DNA of 64,000 nucleotides from Isoetes taiwanensis (taxonomy: Eukaryota; Streptophyta; Lycopodiopsida; Isoetales; Isoetaceae). A model generated the notes under the pieces. It was not told the DNA's origin. It searched no databases and saw only the letters and a list, made by a program, of their open reading frames with translations. This document shows, one piece after another, positions 32,208-43,971 of the stretch. The stretch covers positions 13,498,314 to 13,562,313 of the forward strand of contig JAJEKV010000002.1 of NCBI GenBank assembly GCA_021234155.1. The letters run 5' to 3'. How positions within the stretch are numbered: the first letter of the stretch is position 1; each line of letters starts with the position of its first letter. The translations under genes and the position numbers were made by a program.

Positions 32208-32260
32208 CGCGCGCGCGCGCGCGCGCGCGCGCGCGCGCACTTGCGCGCGCGCGCGCGCGC
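32208..32260. repeat. (CG)n run inside the reverse transcriptase
   Basis: Alternating CG of about 31 and 18 bases, broken by ACTT. At this place other copies have ordinary RT coding sequence (DALDTFC region). A basecaller artefact or a very local expansion; no other copy has it. Confidence 0.9.
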
Positions 32261-33588
32261 TGGGCGTTTGTCGATTTCTGGAACATCTTGGCGTCAATCT
32301 GGCCAAGACGAGGTGGTTCTCGCGCATATCCTCTTCCACGTCACCCCATGCCTCACGCACTCCACATATCGGGGACGGCACGTGGGCTGACACCCACCTA
32401 CAAGTACCTAGGGGTGGAGTTCCCTCCTCACTATTTGGGAGAAGCGTCTATCAAACTACTTGCTGAATTGGCCAATTGGTGAAGCGCTTTATGCCATCGC
32501 AGAACCATGATCTGGCCGAGCTCTATGATTGGGGCCATCGGTCCGCATCATTCGGAGCGGTGAGCACATCCTTAATGCGAGTCGGTTTGGGGCCGATGCG
32601 TCTCTTTGGCGACTGGAATGACTTGGAGGCAGTCACGAGGCATTTTGGCGCGGGCACTTGGGGTGAAACGCCGGTCCCCTATCAGGATTAAGCTGCGCGA
32701 GCTGGATTCTTGCAGCCGGTGACCCTTGATAGACACATCGTCTAATTTTTGAGAGAAGTGGTTACTATGGGTGATGCTTTCGGCTCCATAAACTGCTTGT
32801 GGCCATGGGTCGGCTTAGAACTGTTATTGGAGGTAAAGAGAGATCGATTAGTTCGCCCGGATGGAGCGTCGCGAGAACGCAGTCGTGCAATTAGACGCGG
32901 CGGCCCGATCGTGACAGCTGCGGGGAATTACCTAGGCAGCTTGTTTCCTTGGCAAAATGGGACCCGGCTCGACAGTCAAAATGGCCCATTAGGAGCACAT
33001 CAACCCCGTGTTAGCCGGGGCCGCAGCTCTACGCGTTCCCGGCTGCCCACAGCCAGACTCATTGCCTCCATTACGCGGTGCCCTGTCGCCGCGCTTCGAA
33101 GGCGAGGCGGTGGATTAAGGAGCCCGGGGCAGACTCTGTCGGTCTTTGTCAAGCGGGTGCCATTGAGAATGGAGTCTCACACTTTCGGAGTTGCCGGTGA
33201 TTGATCGGATCGGGCCAGGTACGCTCCCTTAGTCGCTGCTGGGACTTGCCCTTGCATTTCTTTGATGAACACCGCCGTCGATCGTGCCACGGGGTCGTAC
33301 ATTCGGGAGAATGCTGGACCTCGCGAGGTCACCTTTGCCCCGCGTTTGCCAGCTAATTAGGCACTACGGGTGTAGTGCATGGTATATATTTGGGTGTTTA
33401 CGCATTTTATATGTTAGGGCGGGTTGTCGGCCGGGCTGATTAATGGCGCCCGCGGTTTTTCCCTCGAAAACCCGCCGGAAGGGGGTTTTAACGGTAATCC
33501 AGCTAGCTGCGTTTTTGTAAGGTCCCACTTGGCCAGGTGAGTACTCCGTGGGCGAAATAAAGTACCTTCCTTCCTTCGCTTCCTTCCC

Positions 33589-33875
33589 GTAGTTGTTGGG
33601 TTTTATTTTTTGCACTTGTGGTTTTATCTTGTTTTATGCGCACTCTTTAGCGGTTATGCAGGTTATTAGGTTGTGCTACCATTATACATCATATTTGCTA
33701 TTTGGCAAATATAAAATAATGCTAACTGTCGGCCGCTCTTTCGGCCTTCATCGGCGCTTTTCACGGCTTTTTACGGCTACTTTACGGCGCTATTCCGGCT
33801 TGATATTTCGGCGGCAATTACGGCTTTTTACGGCTACTTTTCGTGATTTATGTGGCATATTCTAATATTCTAACC
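33589..33875 (+). mobile_element. Array spacer 4: flank plus truncated CACTA 3' end joined to ORF1
   Basis: Same structure as spacer 3. CTGACG motifs are written CGGC, ACGGC or TCGGC throughout. The junction GATTTATGTGG-CATATTCTAA to ORF1 is the same as at 23640-23655. Confidence 0.85.
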
Positions 33876-34470
33876 ACAATCGGTAGTTCGAGGCGTAATG
33901 CGGAAACGGCGGGGAAGTCGCCCACAACATCAGGCACGGTCACCGGTCGGATGACATTCCCGAGGCCGATTCACATTTCAGGCAGCGATCATGGGGCTCG
34001 GCGCCGAATTAGTGACCGCATTGTCATATTCCACGGTTCGCGGATACGCAGTCGCGTGATGCCATATATTAGCGCGAGGGCCGGATCTTTGAAGGGACAT
34101 CCACATCGTGGACGGGACCTCACACGATGCAGCGAGGAGCCGCTGACCGGGGAGCTGGTGGTCGAGGAGGCATTAAGCCACCAAGAGTGCGAGTTAGTTC
34201 AGGCGGGATGCATTTCGCGACTGACTGCTCTGCTGCGGACCATGACCCCAACCCTTGGTACCGCGGGCCATACCTTCTCTACCCGCGGCCCCTTCTCCAC
34301 GCTCTACTCCTGCTCCCTCCGCATTGCAGCCCTTTCGACCCACATCGCCTCCGGCTCATCTACTTCTCCCGCGCCGACCTCTTGCTTCCCGTCCTCCCCA
34401 GCATTTCGAGTGCGCATACCATCCTGGCGACAAATAGGAATTGTCTCGGGTGGTCTCATGGAGTGTCGAG
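33876..34470 (+). pseudogene. LINE B ORF1 3' part, second long unit
   Basis: Corresponds to 23656-24270. ORF1 RRM remnants (GSSRRNAE instead of VRGMPEQQ), RMTF, RIVIF and SLKGHPHRGRDLT are recognisable in a frame of 215 residues (33843-34490), which is open only because of compensating indels. It ends at the GCT target before the second CACTA. Confidence 0.72.
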
Positions 34471-37254
34471 GCTCACTACAAAGAGAGTAAGGTGTTTTTG
34501 TCGGAAAAATCGTGGATGGTCTAAAATAGACAATTGTCGGGGAGTCCCTCTTGGTGACGATTTACGAAGCCGAATATTATCGGCGATTGATTGTCGGAAA
34601 AATCGTCAGAAAAATGCGTCGATTCTTGGCAACGAATTAACCGAGGGGAAATCGTCCGGTTCTTCGGCGATTGAGTGTCGAAAAATCGTCGGTCGCTTTG
34701 TCGAAAAATCATCGAATTTTAATCATAGAAATCATCACAATTTTTCGTCAAAGAATCGTCATAATTTTACCGTCGCAAAATCATTCCAGTTTTTCATCAT
34801 TTTTTTCTTTTGTGAGGATCATTTGCATTTTGTTGGCGGATTTGCATTTTTATGCGCAATTCTGAATTTAAAGTACCGATTGCGCTTAGTCGCCGTTATC
34901 TATTTAGTAATGCTGAGTTTAGCATGAATGTAGGCTAGAAGTTATGAAGAAATAAGATTATCACGTAAAACCAAGAACTTCTTTAATTTTAAATGTAATC
35001 ATAGTTACATGTAACAATCTTTACAATGCCAACAAGAATAATGTGGCAAGATGCGTTCTTCAAACAATGTTCTATATTCCCTAAACAAGTGGCTGCAACA
35101 CCGCAGCCACCACAACAATAGAATATTGAAGCGAGCAATAGCAAAGTACGCTAGGATGAATGCACAAAGGAGCAGTCCCTCTTGATAAAGCCTTTCTATT
35201 CATTGCAGCTGCAACGTTTGATAAAACAACCCCCTTAACAATCGGACATTATGGTCAACTTGAGGCGATCAATTGACAAATCATTTTGAGAAAGAAAGCC
35301 AGTGATCAATTGACAAATCATTAAGGGGACCCAACCACCTTGCAGCAAAATTATGAACTTTCAAGGCCTCAAACATCTAAGCTTTATATGTCTATAAACC
35401 GATGAAAAATCAACAAGAGATAGAGATCAAGGTAGCGAACGAAGCTGATTATTTTCCTGGGGCAAAAAAATCTCATTGTTTTCTAGAGACTCAACCACCT
35501 TGTAGCAGCTCATAAAATTTTAAGACTTGAAATGTACTCCTTTATATGTCTATAGACATCACAGATTTATATGTCTAGGAACATACCAAAATCAAAAAAG
35601 AATTATCAAACATAGAGAATTAAAGTAGTGATGACCCCCAATTATGTGTCACAACTCTAGAATCAGCCAGTCAGCAATAGAAACATGGAAAGAAAGTCTG
35701 AGTTGTTCAAAGGCATAAGTTTCTATTTAAAGAGGCCTTCCTAGCATTCTTAGCTTTCAATATAGATGTAAATGTTTGTGCTATAAAATACATCCTCCTT
35801 TGCTAAAACCATAAAATACAACTACATAAAGCCGAGCATTACCTAAACAGCTCGCCCACCGCTTAAGCAAGCACATTACCTAAACAACTGCGGCTCCCAC
35901 CTTGACTGCATTGAGTGTAGTAAGGGATCCTACATAGCACCCTCTCTTGTAAGCTCTTCTCCAAAGTCTTGAAGAGATAAAAAGCATGAAAGATAAAAGA
36001 ACTAAAGCATAGACGTCTTATAGAAACAATATCAAGGAAACACAAGCTACTCCTTTGGTATATGGATATGCTTAGACTTTGTAGCATCAAAATACAACCT
36101 TATAGGAACAAGCATGTAACATGCATTTGGCGCTTTAAGAAAACATGTAAGCAGCATTTCTATTTTCTTACATACCTTAAAATTGTATCATGATGTCGAA
36201 GCTATTTCAGTCTTAGGTATATATACAAATCTGCCAAACATTACCATAAAAGTTAAACATTCTCCAACATGATTAGAGAGCATGAAGCTTGTTCTTGCAC
36301 CATAACCAAGGACATCTGTCTTTGTTATTCAATTTAATATGAATAAGTACAGCGTTAAAACTTTCCATGTGGCTGAAACTAAACATTCGGGCTAAAAGCC
36401 TATATATTACCATAGGCTAACCTGAAAATATGCACTCAACAATAATGAATTATTCCTGCCATTTTAGTGTCCACACTGCACAGGCTACAACAACAGGATC
36501 TGTTTGTCAATCCTGTTTGTCACAATTTTTTGGATCGGGGAAGGCCCATTTTGGATCTCTGTTTAGAAGCGCATTTATGAGCATTTAAGACCATTTTCAA
36601 CATCTTTCTAAAACTCTATCTTTTGCCAATGAGCAAGAATCTTGCAAATGTTTCACATTCTGGATCAAATATTATTTCTCAAATGTAGGTGTAAAACCAT
36701 AAGAACCAACCTGGTTTATTTGCTCCAACCTTCTGTATTTTGTCATGATCTGGCTGTAACCAGACTGAAGCCCAACAGCTGTCCGTTTTAGCACAAGTCT
36801 TCATCACCTTGGGTACAAATAGGCTTGTTTAAAGTCGTTTCAAAAGCACAAAGCCCTTTTCGGCGGCGAACTGGACCACCTGGTCTTAGTGCATCGGGTT
36901 CAGGCTATCTGCAGATGTGTCACCGGTCATTTTAGGCAGAAGTATTTACACAGTTAAGCACCTGAAAAAATGGCACTTGTTTTGGCTATCAACAACTGGA
37001 TCGACGCCGGAACATAGCAAATCGGTGACCTAACGGATCCGACAGGCTATTTTCGCATGGCATAGAACTCAGCAATTTTCGACTGCGAAAGCAGGCAGAT
37101 TCGACATGTATTTTGGCTGCTACCACTCCATTTGTTTGCTGCGACCACAGTGGCCGCTTAGCGTAGCCGGATAAATCCATTTTCATCTAACCATGCCCTA
37201 AAAATCGACCTTAAAAGGTTTTCAAATGTCAAACATTCACCATTATTAATTTTT

Positions 37255-38893
37255 GGGAAAGTTATAAAATACCGCCCATTTTATACAAAATTACTTAAAT
37301 GGCCCAGTATTTTTAATAAATTATGAAAATGCCCTCGTTTCTGGGACAAAAACCGAGACACATTCTACCTTCGTGCCAGATTACTGATCCATGCTACCGG
37401 TTTGATTCTTGGAACCTAATCATTGGCTTGAGACCAAGTATGATCAAGGGTTAAATTTGCATGGAAACCCTTCATTCTTTTGAAGGGCCTTTAAAAACCT
37501 TTCGGTTTTGAATGGCAATTTTAACATTGCCATTCTGCTGCATGGTAAATTGTTGGCTGCCATTCAATATAATAAAATTAACAAATTAACGAGCTCAATA
37601 ACAAACCATGGATTTGCTTTGTCGAGATATAATACTCAATGACTCCCCGTCGTACTTCAAATCAAGACTTCAATCAAAGTCGCGCCACGTTGCTTTTGCT
37701 GCTTTTGCTTTAGAAGATCGGGTACGCCACAAAATAATCGAGTTCATTGTAATGAAGCGCATGCGTATAGGCAATGAGATAGGGAGGAAGGTCAAAGAAA
37801 AGGCGGTCTGTCACCACTTAGATCAAAGAAGAGATGACAAAGGCAGGAAAAGGGGGAGGAAAGATTTTTAATTTTGCGTTCCAGCAATGGTGAAGTTTGC
37901 CAGGCTTTCTCAAATCGTGCACCACCACAAATTCCAAGCCAACCAACCAAAAACTATTTAATGCATAGTTGGTTAGATAATACATTTATGTATTGTCACG
38001 GACATTATACATCTGGATATGACAATGACAAATGATATTTGCATAAAAAAATATTGACATATAAATAATTAGAGATAAAATATTATATATATAATAATGT
38101 GTATAAAATTAGAAATTTTAAAAATGATAGCCATTAATTTGAATGGCTACATTATTACGCATTTAGGTTTGAATGGCACTTTTATGCAGCCTTTCTTTTG
38201 CATGGCTACAAAATGGAATTAATGGATTCTGCATGCGGAGAGCTCAGATGAACACTGCAATGTTCCAAATTTAACCCTTGAATGTAGTATGCAATGAGTG
38301 ATTCAACCGGCTTTATTTTCTCTATCTGGTTTTATTGCTCCCTCAGGACCCATATGCCTTGTTTTCTTAATCTTATAGAAACTTCGTAGAGATTTCTTCC
38401 GATACCTTCTTGAAATTGCTCGGTCTTGAAACCCATGGATAAGTGCTTGCTTAAAATCCCCTTTGTCCGGTTGCTACTTAAGTTCTTTGCTTTGATAAGA
38501 AAGCGTCATTAATCTTTGCCAAAGGAAAAATATAAAGCGGAGGTCTCGGTGCATGCGACCATTCTGGATTTATCATTCATTCTTTGCCGCTCTTGCATCA
38601 TGCAAGATTTCTATTAAGAAGCAAAAAGTAAATGATCAAAAAAAAAAAAACAACAAATCCTCGGGCATCGCATTTTGTGATGGAAATATTTGGAGCTTCA
38701 ACTTCTTGAGGCTCTTATTCGATTAAGCACGATATCTTTGGGCATAGCTTTAGAGCCATCTCTAATATCACAAGAGAGGAGCATCAAGGCATGCTTGGAG
38801 GAAGCATCCGTGCACAAATGTAGAATTTGTGGTCAATTTTTCTCTGTCACACAACAGGTGAGATGAGGGGTGCGGGAAGAAGCGTCATTTTCC
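37255..38893. mobile_element. MULE copy in CACTA copy 2, right end replaced
   Basis: The left terminus GGGAAAGTTATAAAAT is recognisable, but the right terminal inverted repeat (about 75 bases in copy 1) is replaced by ~34 unrelated bases (GTGAGATGAGGGGTGCGGG and following) before TCCTAATTTTTT. Either a deletion with filler DNA or faulty consensus. Confidence 0.8.
37445..38280. mobile_element. hAT-like copy in CACTA copy 2
   Basis: Both 15-bp termini (CAAGGGTTAAATTTG and its complement) are intact and the right duplication AATGTAGT (38281-38288) is intact. The left one reads AAGTATGAT, a corrupted form. Confidence 0.88.
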
Positions 38894-40133
38894 TAATTTT
38901 TTGGCAATAAAACCTTTGAAATATCATCAATATTTGTAAAAAGGTCCGCGTGTAGTCTTATATGACACTTAGGAAGCCAAATAGTTACCTACACCAGCAA
39001 TTCTAGAAGCGAGAAATAAGATTTAATTTTCTTGTCAAATATCATACTCCCAAATAGAAAGCAATTTGTATTTCTAGAATATTATTACTTATCTTTGTAA
39101 CCATTAAAACCATGCAATGCGGGGTTTGAACCTCTATTTGTGATTTGTGATCTTTAAAGAGCATTCTCGAGCATTTGCCAAATCGCGACTACAAATACGA
39201 TATATGGCTAAAAGTAAAGGTAATAAGCCTAACTTTTTTTGAAAACAATACTCGATATCATTAAGGATCACGAAGTTTGAAGGGTCAAAATATTCCCCAT
39301 TATCTATTTTCCCCAAAATACAATTAGAGTTATCCCCTAAGTAGTATTATTATTTGTTATCCATGTCATCTTCTTGTTTCTATCCATTGCCATCTTTCAA
39401 TCATTTGGTTCATGTATACCAACTTTGTCATATGTCTTGTTCCCAAATGGGCATCTAGCTTAGGAACTTGTGAAAAGGAAGTCTATCTTGAATTTCCTCC
39501 TATAATTACATCATTCCTTATAAGAATTTCAATAAAAATATATTCAATTATAGATATCATAGCTAGCATCGCGGTCGTTTGACAATTTAAAGAGCAACAA
39601 ACCTATAATACTAGCTGGGATGGAAATTTTCAAATTGTTTCCCCAAAACTTAATCAAGCTTGGTCAAATAATACATCATTAAGGCCGGATCAAGGATATA
39701 GCTTTTCAAAACATATAATGTATTCTAAAACGAACTGCTTAGATAGATGTTATGACTAAAATTGTAATAATGCTATCTTTTGACAAATGTCGGCTTTTAC
39801 GACAATAAGATCGGCGAAAGTCGGCTTTTCACGACACTAAATCGGCTGGCTCTTTGGCGCTAAATCTGGCCTTTCACAGCGCTTTTCTGGCTACTTTTAC
39901 GGCTATTTACGGCGATATTTCTGGCTTATTACGGCCTTTTTACGGCTACTTTTACGGCGGTTATGCTTGGCGCATATTCTAACATAAATTTCGGCGAATA
40001 ATCGGCCAGATATACGGCCATCGTCGAAGCGTCGAAAAAGCAATAATCGGTATTCATCAGCATAAGCGTCAGGCAAAATCCGTGAACACTCGGCGATTTT
40101 TACGACGAATTGTAGTCATTCTCTTGTGAAGTG

Positions 40134-43100
40134 GCTTCCCTTGGCGAGAAGGGGGCGGTTTGAACTCACGATGGCGGTAGATATGGATCTCATCTTTCTC
40201 ATGGAACATGGGAGCATCTTTGAGCCGCGGGCTACCTGATCTGCCCGGGTTACCAACGACCGGTCTTCAATACATGCAGACCGGAGGGTCATGGTGGAGT
40301 GGCTTGCTACTCTTAGGACAACCTTAGCACGATGATTTACCTCGAGAGAACAGACGGAACCCGTACTTGTGGGTTCCGTTATTGCATAATACGATGCTTA
40401 ACCCTCTTTTCTGGCCACTGCGTTATTTCCCTCCGCCGAGACAGCACCTTCTATGTAGCCACCCCGTCACGGATAGGGATGGATTCCCTTATGTCGATCT
40501 ATATGATGACATCACGGCAACACCGGCCAGTTGGGTAGGGTCGTCCTTCTTGGAGATTTCAATGCGGACGGGGAGTAAGAGCAGCCCATGTGACTTGACC
40601 CTGCGTGACGATGTCACGCGCAGCTGCGCCCCTTGAAGCAACTGGCCAGGGTGGATGACAGCCAAGGTCACTTTCAAAGCTTTGGCCCGGGGCAGGTTGC
40701 TCACGCTATGTGGCATTTTGACTTGATAATTTGCAATGGCTCACGGTGGCCCGATTCGCAAGTGCACATGCAGACGGGACAATCAGGGGAGGGTCTGGTG
40801 TGGTGGACTATGTGCACCGTGATTCGCCAGATATGCATCTCATCGATGCGTTTCGGGTGGGCACGGGCGATTCCGGGATAGGGAGATGCGACTTCCGGAT
40901 CACCTCCCACTTTATTTGGACTGGTTTGGCAAGCGCCCGGAATTTATATGCCAGCCCCTCGCCGATCCTCGGTTAAGGACTAGATTATGGCGGTGAGAGG
41001 ACTACGCCGAGATGCTCATGGGGCGCCCTCGATGGTCTGCGGACCTCCACACTGGAAGCGTGAGGGCGGACCCGGTACGGCCGGCTAATGCGGGATCGCG
41101 GCGGACCGGGTCTTTGGCGGACCCCTCGGCGTCGCTCGAGTCGACAACATTCAGCGTAACCGATGGACGATGCGAGGTATAGAAGCGCCAAAGCGGTAGC
41201 TCCCGGAATCACGATACGGATCGGTGCAGCTTACGGGGCCACCACGATGCAGCCCATCGGAAGGACACAAAGCGGTGCCTTATGACATGGGGAGATGTTG
41301 ACTTTCTTCGGACACTCATCCTCGAACCTTTTAGCGAGTGCCCGAAGGCTAACCCGACCCTCTGAGGGACATCACGCAGGGCGATTAAGGGCAGTACTTC
41401 GGCGGCTCTATGACCACGCCCGAGGGGCGCATCACCTTATACCCCACGGGATGGCCCCATTGGTTCGTGGGCGAGGATGTTGAGGGAGGCTGCAGCGAAT
41501 TTGGCTAATGGGCGGTGACCTCGATGGTATCGCGGGCGAGTTACTTAAATGGGCGGGGGGCAACGCTGATAGGTCCTCACTGCTGTTCAGCGAACGTGCG
41601 AGGAAGGTCTCCCCAGACAATGGACCACAAGCGAGGGTTGTTCCCCATTCACCGTGACCCACCTTTGTCCGATGTGCGGACTGATCATGAAGTGCGGTTG
41701 ATTGTTGCCAAACTGTTGGTGGCATTCTCGAGCAGCGAGTTGACCCGGTAGGCGGGAAGGCGTGGATGTCACGAGCAACCCTCACCGCAGGCGGGCTTTA
41801 GACCCGCCACTCTAGCGATTTGACCATATCTTTACACTTTACGGGCGATTGAAAGGCGAGATCATCGGCGGACTTATGTGCTGCTTTGTGAGACTTGGCG
41901 AAGGCTTTTGATCACGGTTCGGGGAAAGAGCGTAGGCTGGGCTGCGTCAGGGGCTCAATGCGGGAATGCCATACTCTGGTGTATGAGAGTTGTTTGAGGA
42001 TCGCGGTAGGCCAGACCAAGCATTCACCGATGAGTATCGAGGGAGGTCGATGAGTTGCCCCTCGCCAACACTTTTTGGCCTCTACATTGTCGGTTAGAGC
42101 CACGGCTTCTTGAGCATGGGAGATGGCATCTGAAGCTTTTGCACACCAGGTCATCCGCTGACTCATCTATCGCGGACGATGTTGGCACAGCGTACACCAG
42201 TATCACGGTCTCACGGATGCCCTAGACACATTTTCGGACTCTGATTATGCGGCGTCAATCAGCCAGACGGGGTGGTTCATATCCTCTTCCGTCACCCCAT
42301 GCCTCCTGCTCCACATAGGGGACAGCCTATAGACGACACCCACCTACAAATACCTAGGGGTGGAGTTCCCTCCCTCACTCTGGCGGGAAGCGTCTATCCG
42401 CTTACTTGAATTGACGGTAGGCAGCTTTATGCCATGCGGAATACTTGATCCTGGCGGAAGCTCTATGGTTAAGGGCCATCGGTCACATCACATTTCAGAC
42501 GAGTCGAGCTTTGTCATACATGCGGGGTGAGAGTTTAGAGACAGTCGTCTCTTCGCGACACGGAATGACTTGGGCGGAATGCGAGCATTTTGAAAGCGCG
42601 GGCACTTAGGGTGAAACAGCCGGTCCTATGGGATTGCGGCGAGAGCTGGATTCTTGCAGCTTCAGCGGGCAGCCCTTGATAGACACATCGTCTATTTTGA
42701 GAGAAGTGGTTACTATGGGTGATGCTTTCGGCTCCGCGCGGCTTACAACATGGCCATGGGTCGCAGCTTAGGGCTTTGTTGGAGAGGGTAAGAGAGATCG
42801 ATTGGATTCGCCCGAGATGGAGCGTCGCGAGAACGCAGATCGTCTGAGGTGGGCCACGGTAGATGGCGGCGACTGGGAAGACCTAGGCAGCTTGTTTCCT
42901 TGGCAAGCTCTGGGACCGGCAGCTCTAGAAACGAGTCAAAATGGCCCATTCTGAGCTTTATCAATAACCCGTATTGGCAGGCCGCGGCTCTACTGGTTCG
43001 GCTGCCCACAGCGGAGACTCGGTACCTCCATTAAATACGAGTGCCCACCATCTTACCGCTCGAGGCGGGCGGAGTGGATTGGGGAGCCAGCCGGAGCAGG

Positions 43101-43540
43101 GCTCTGTCGGTCTTTATCAAGCGGGTGCCATTGAGAATGGAGTCTCACACTTTCGAGTTGCCAGTTGATCGGATCGGGCGAATGCGGCTCCGCAAATCTT
43201 GGGACTTGCCTTGCATTTCGATGAACACCGCCCGTCGATCCACGTGCCACGAAGTGCGTACATTCGAGAATCTTGGACACAACGAAGTCACCTTTGCCCC
43301 CGCTTTGGCTGCGCTAATTAGGCACTACGGGTGTGGTGCATGGCTATATTTGGAATTGTTTACGCATTTATATGTTGAGACGGAGTTTGTCGGTGATTGC
43401 TGCCGCAGTTTTCGAAAACCAGCCGAGGCGGGGTTTTTAACCGGGCAAGTAATCCGGCTTACTCGCGTTTTTGTATTGAGTCCCATGGGCCGATTGGTCT
43501 CGATGAACGATAAAAGTACCTTCCTTCCTTCCTTCCTTCC
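40134..43540 (+). mobile_element. LINE B copy 5 (right of CACTA copy 2)
   Basis: From GCTTCCCTTGG to (CCTT)n at 43519-43540. Traces: DMDLIFLM near 40186, PYVDLYDD near 40490, the shared MTGA-type stop CCCATGTGACTTGAC near 40588, KAFD near 41900, the block TACAAATACCTAGGGGTGGA near 42344, and KRVPLRMESHTFELPVDRI near 43120 at the knuckle. No frame is intact. Confidence 0.87.
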
Positions 43541-43971
43541 ATAGTTGTTGGTTTATTTTTTGCACTTATGTGATACTATATAGCACTCTTTAGCGATTAT
43601 GGGTTATTCGGTTATTACTTTACCATTATACATCATATTTGCGCTATTTGGCAAATGAAATGCAGCTTTTAATGCGGCTCTTTCGGCTAAAATCTGGCGG
43701 CTTTCACGGCTTTTTACGGCTACTTTTGGCTATTTACCGGCGATATTTCGGCGCTTATTACGGCGCTTTTACGGCTACTTTTCGGCGGTTTATGGCGGCA
43801 TATTCTAACATAGATTCGTGAATAATCGGCCGAAATATCGGCCGTAAATCGTCGGGGAAAAAGCATCGAAAAGCAATGTCGATATATTCATCGACATAAG
43901 CGTCGGGCAAAATCTCATTAGACTTACTCGGCGATTTTTACGACAATTAATGAGTCATTCTCTTGTAATTG
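43541..43971 (+). mobile_element. Array spacer 5: flank plus CACTA 3' end
   Basis: Flank to about 43667, then the CACTA 3' block with CTGACG written CGGC/ACGGC and CGTCAG written CGTCG. The terminus reads TCTTGTAATTG instead of TCTTGTAGTG. Confidence 0.82.

Larger units (their letters stand above)
30044..33588 (+). mobile_element. LINE B copy 4 (right of CACTA copy 1), contains the gap
   Basis: Continues LINE B from the GCT duplication to an interrupted (CCTT)n tail (33565-33588). Readable pieces: DMDLIFLMETWEH near 30084, VVDYVSVV near 30780, WTTK and GLFHSQA (finger region), PTYKYLGVEFPPHYLGEA near 32390-32440, and VVTMGDA and QNGPLGAHQPRV in the C-terminus. It carries the adapter, the N gap and a CG dinucleotide run. 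Open frames are shorter than in copies 2-3 because of dense indels. Confidence 0.85.
34474..40133 (+). mobile_element. CACTA (En/Spm) element, non-autonomous, copy 2
   Basis: Starts CACTACAAAGAGAGTAA and ends TCATTCTCTTGTGAAGTG, corrupted forms of the copy 1 termini, with GCT on both sides (34471-34473, 40134-40136). The interior is collinear with copy 1, including the 37-bp duplication, the MULE and the hAT. It is ~110 bp shorter, the losses being scattered small indels plus one local replacement at the right end of the MULE. Left subterminal block 34474-34800, right block about 39775-40133. No transposase. Confidence 0.9.

Noticed and set aside
34127-34927. Longest open frame in the window (266 residues) as a new gene
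   Set aside because: It runs through LINE ORF1, the Pro/Ser linker and the CACTA subterminal repeats in a corrupted copy; the matching region at 23.9-24.7 kb is not open.
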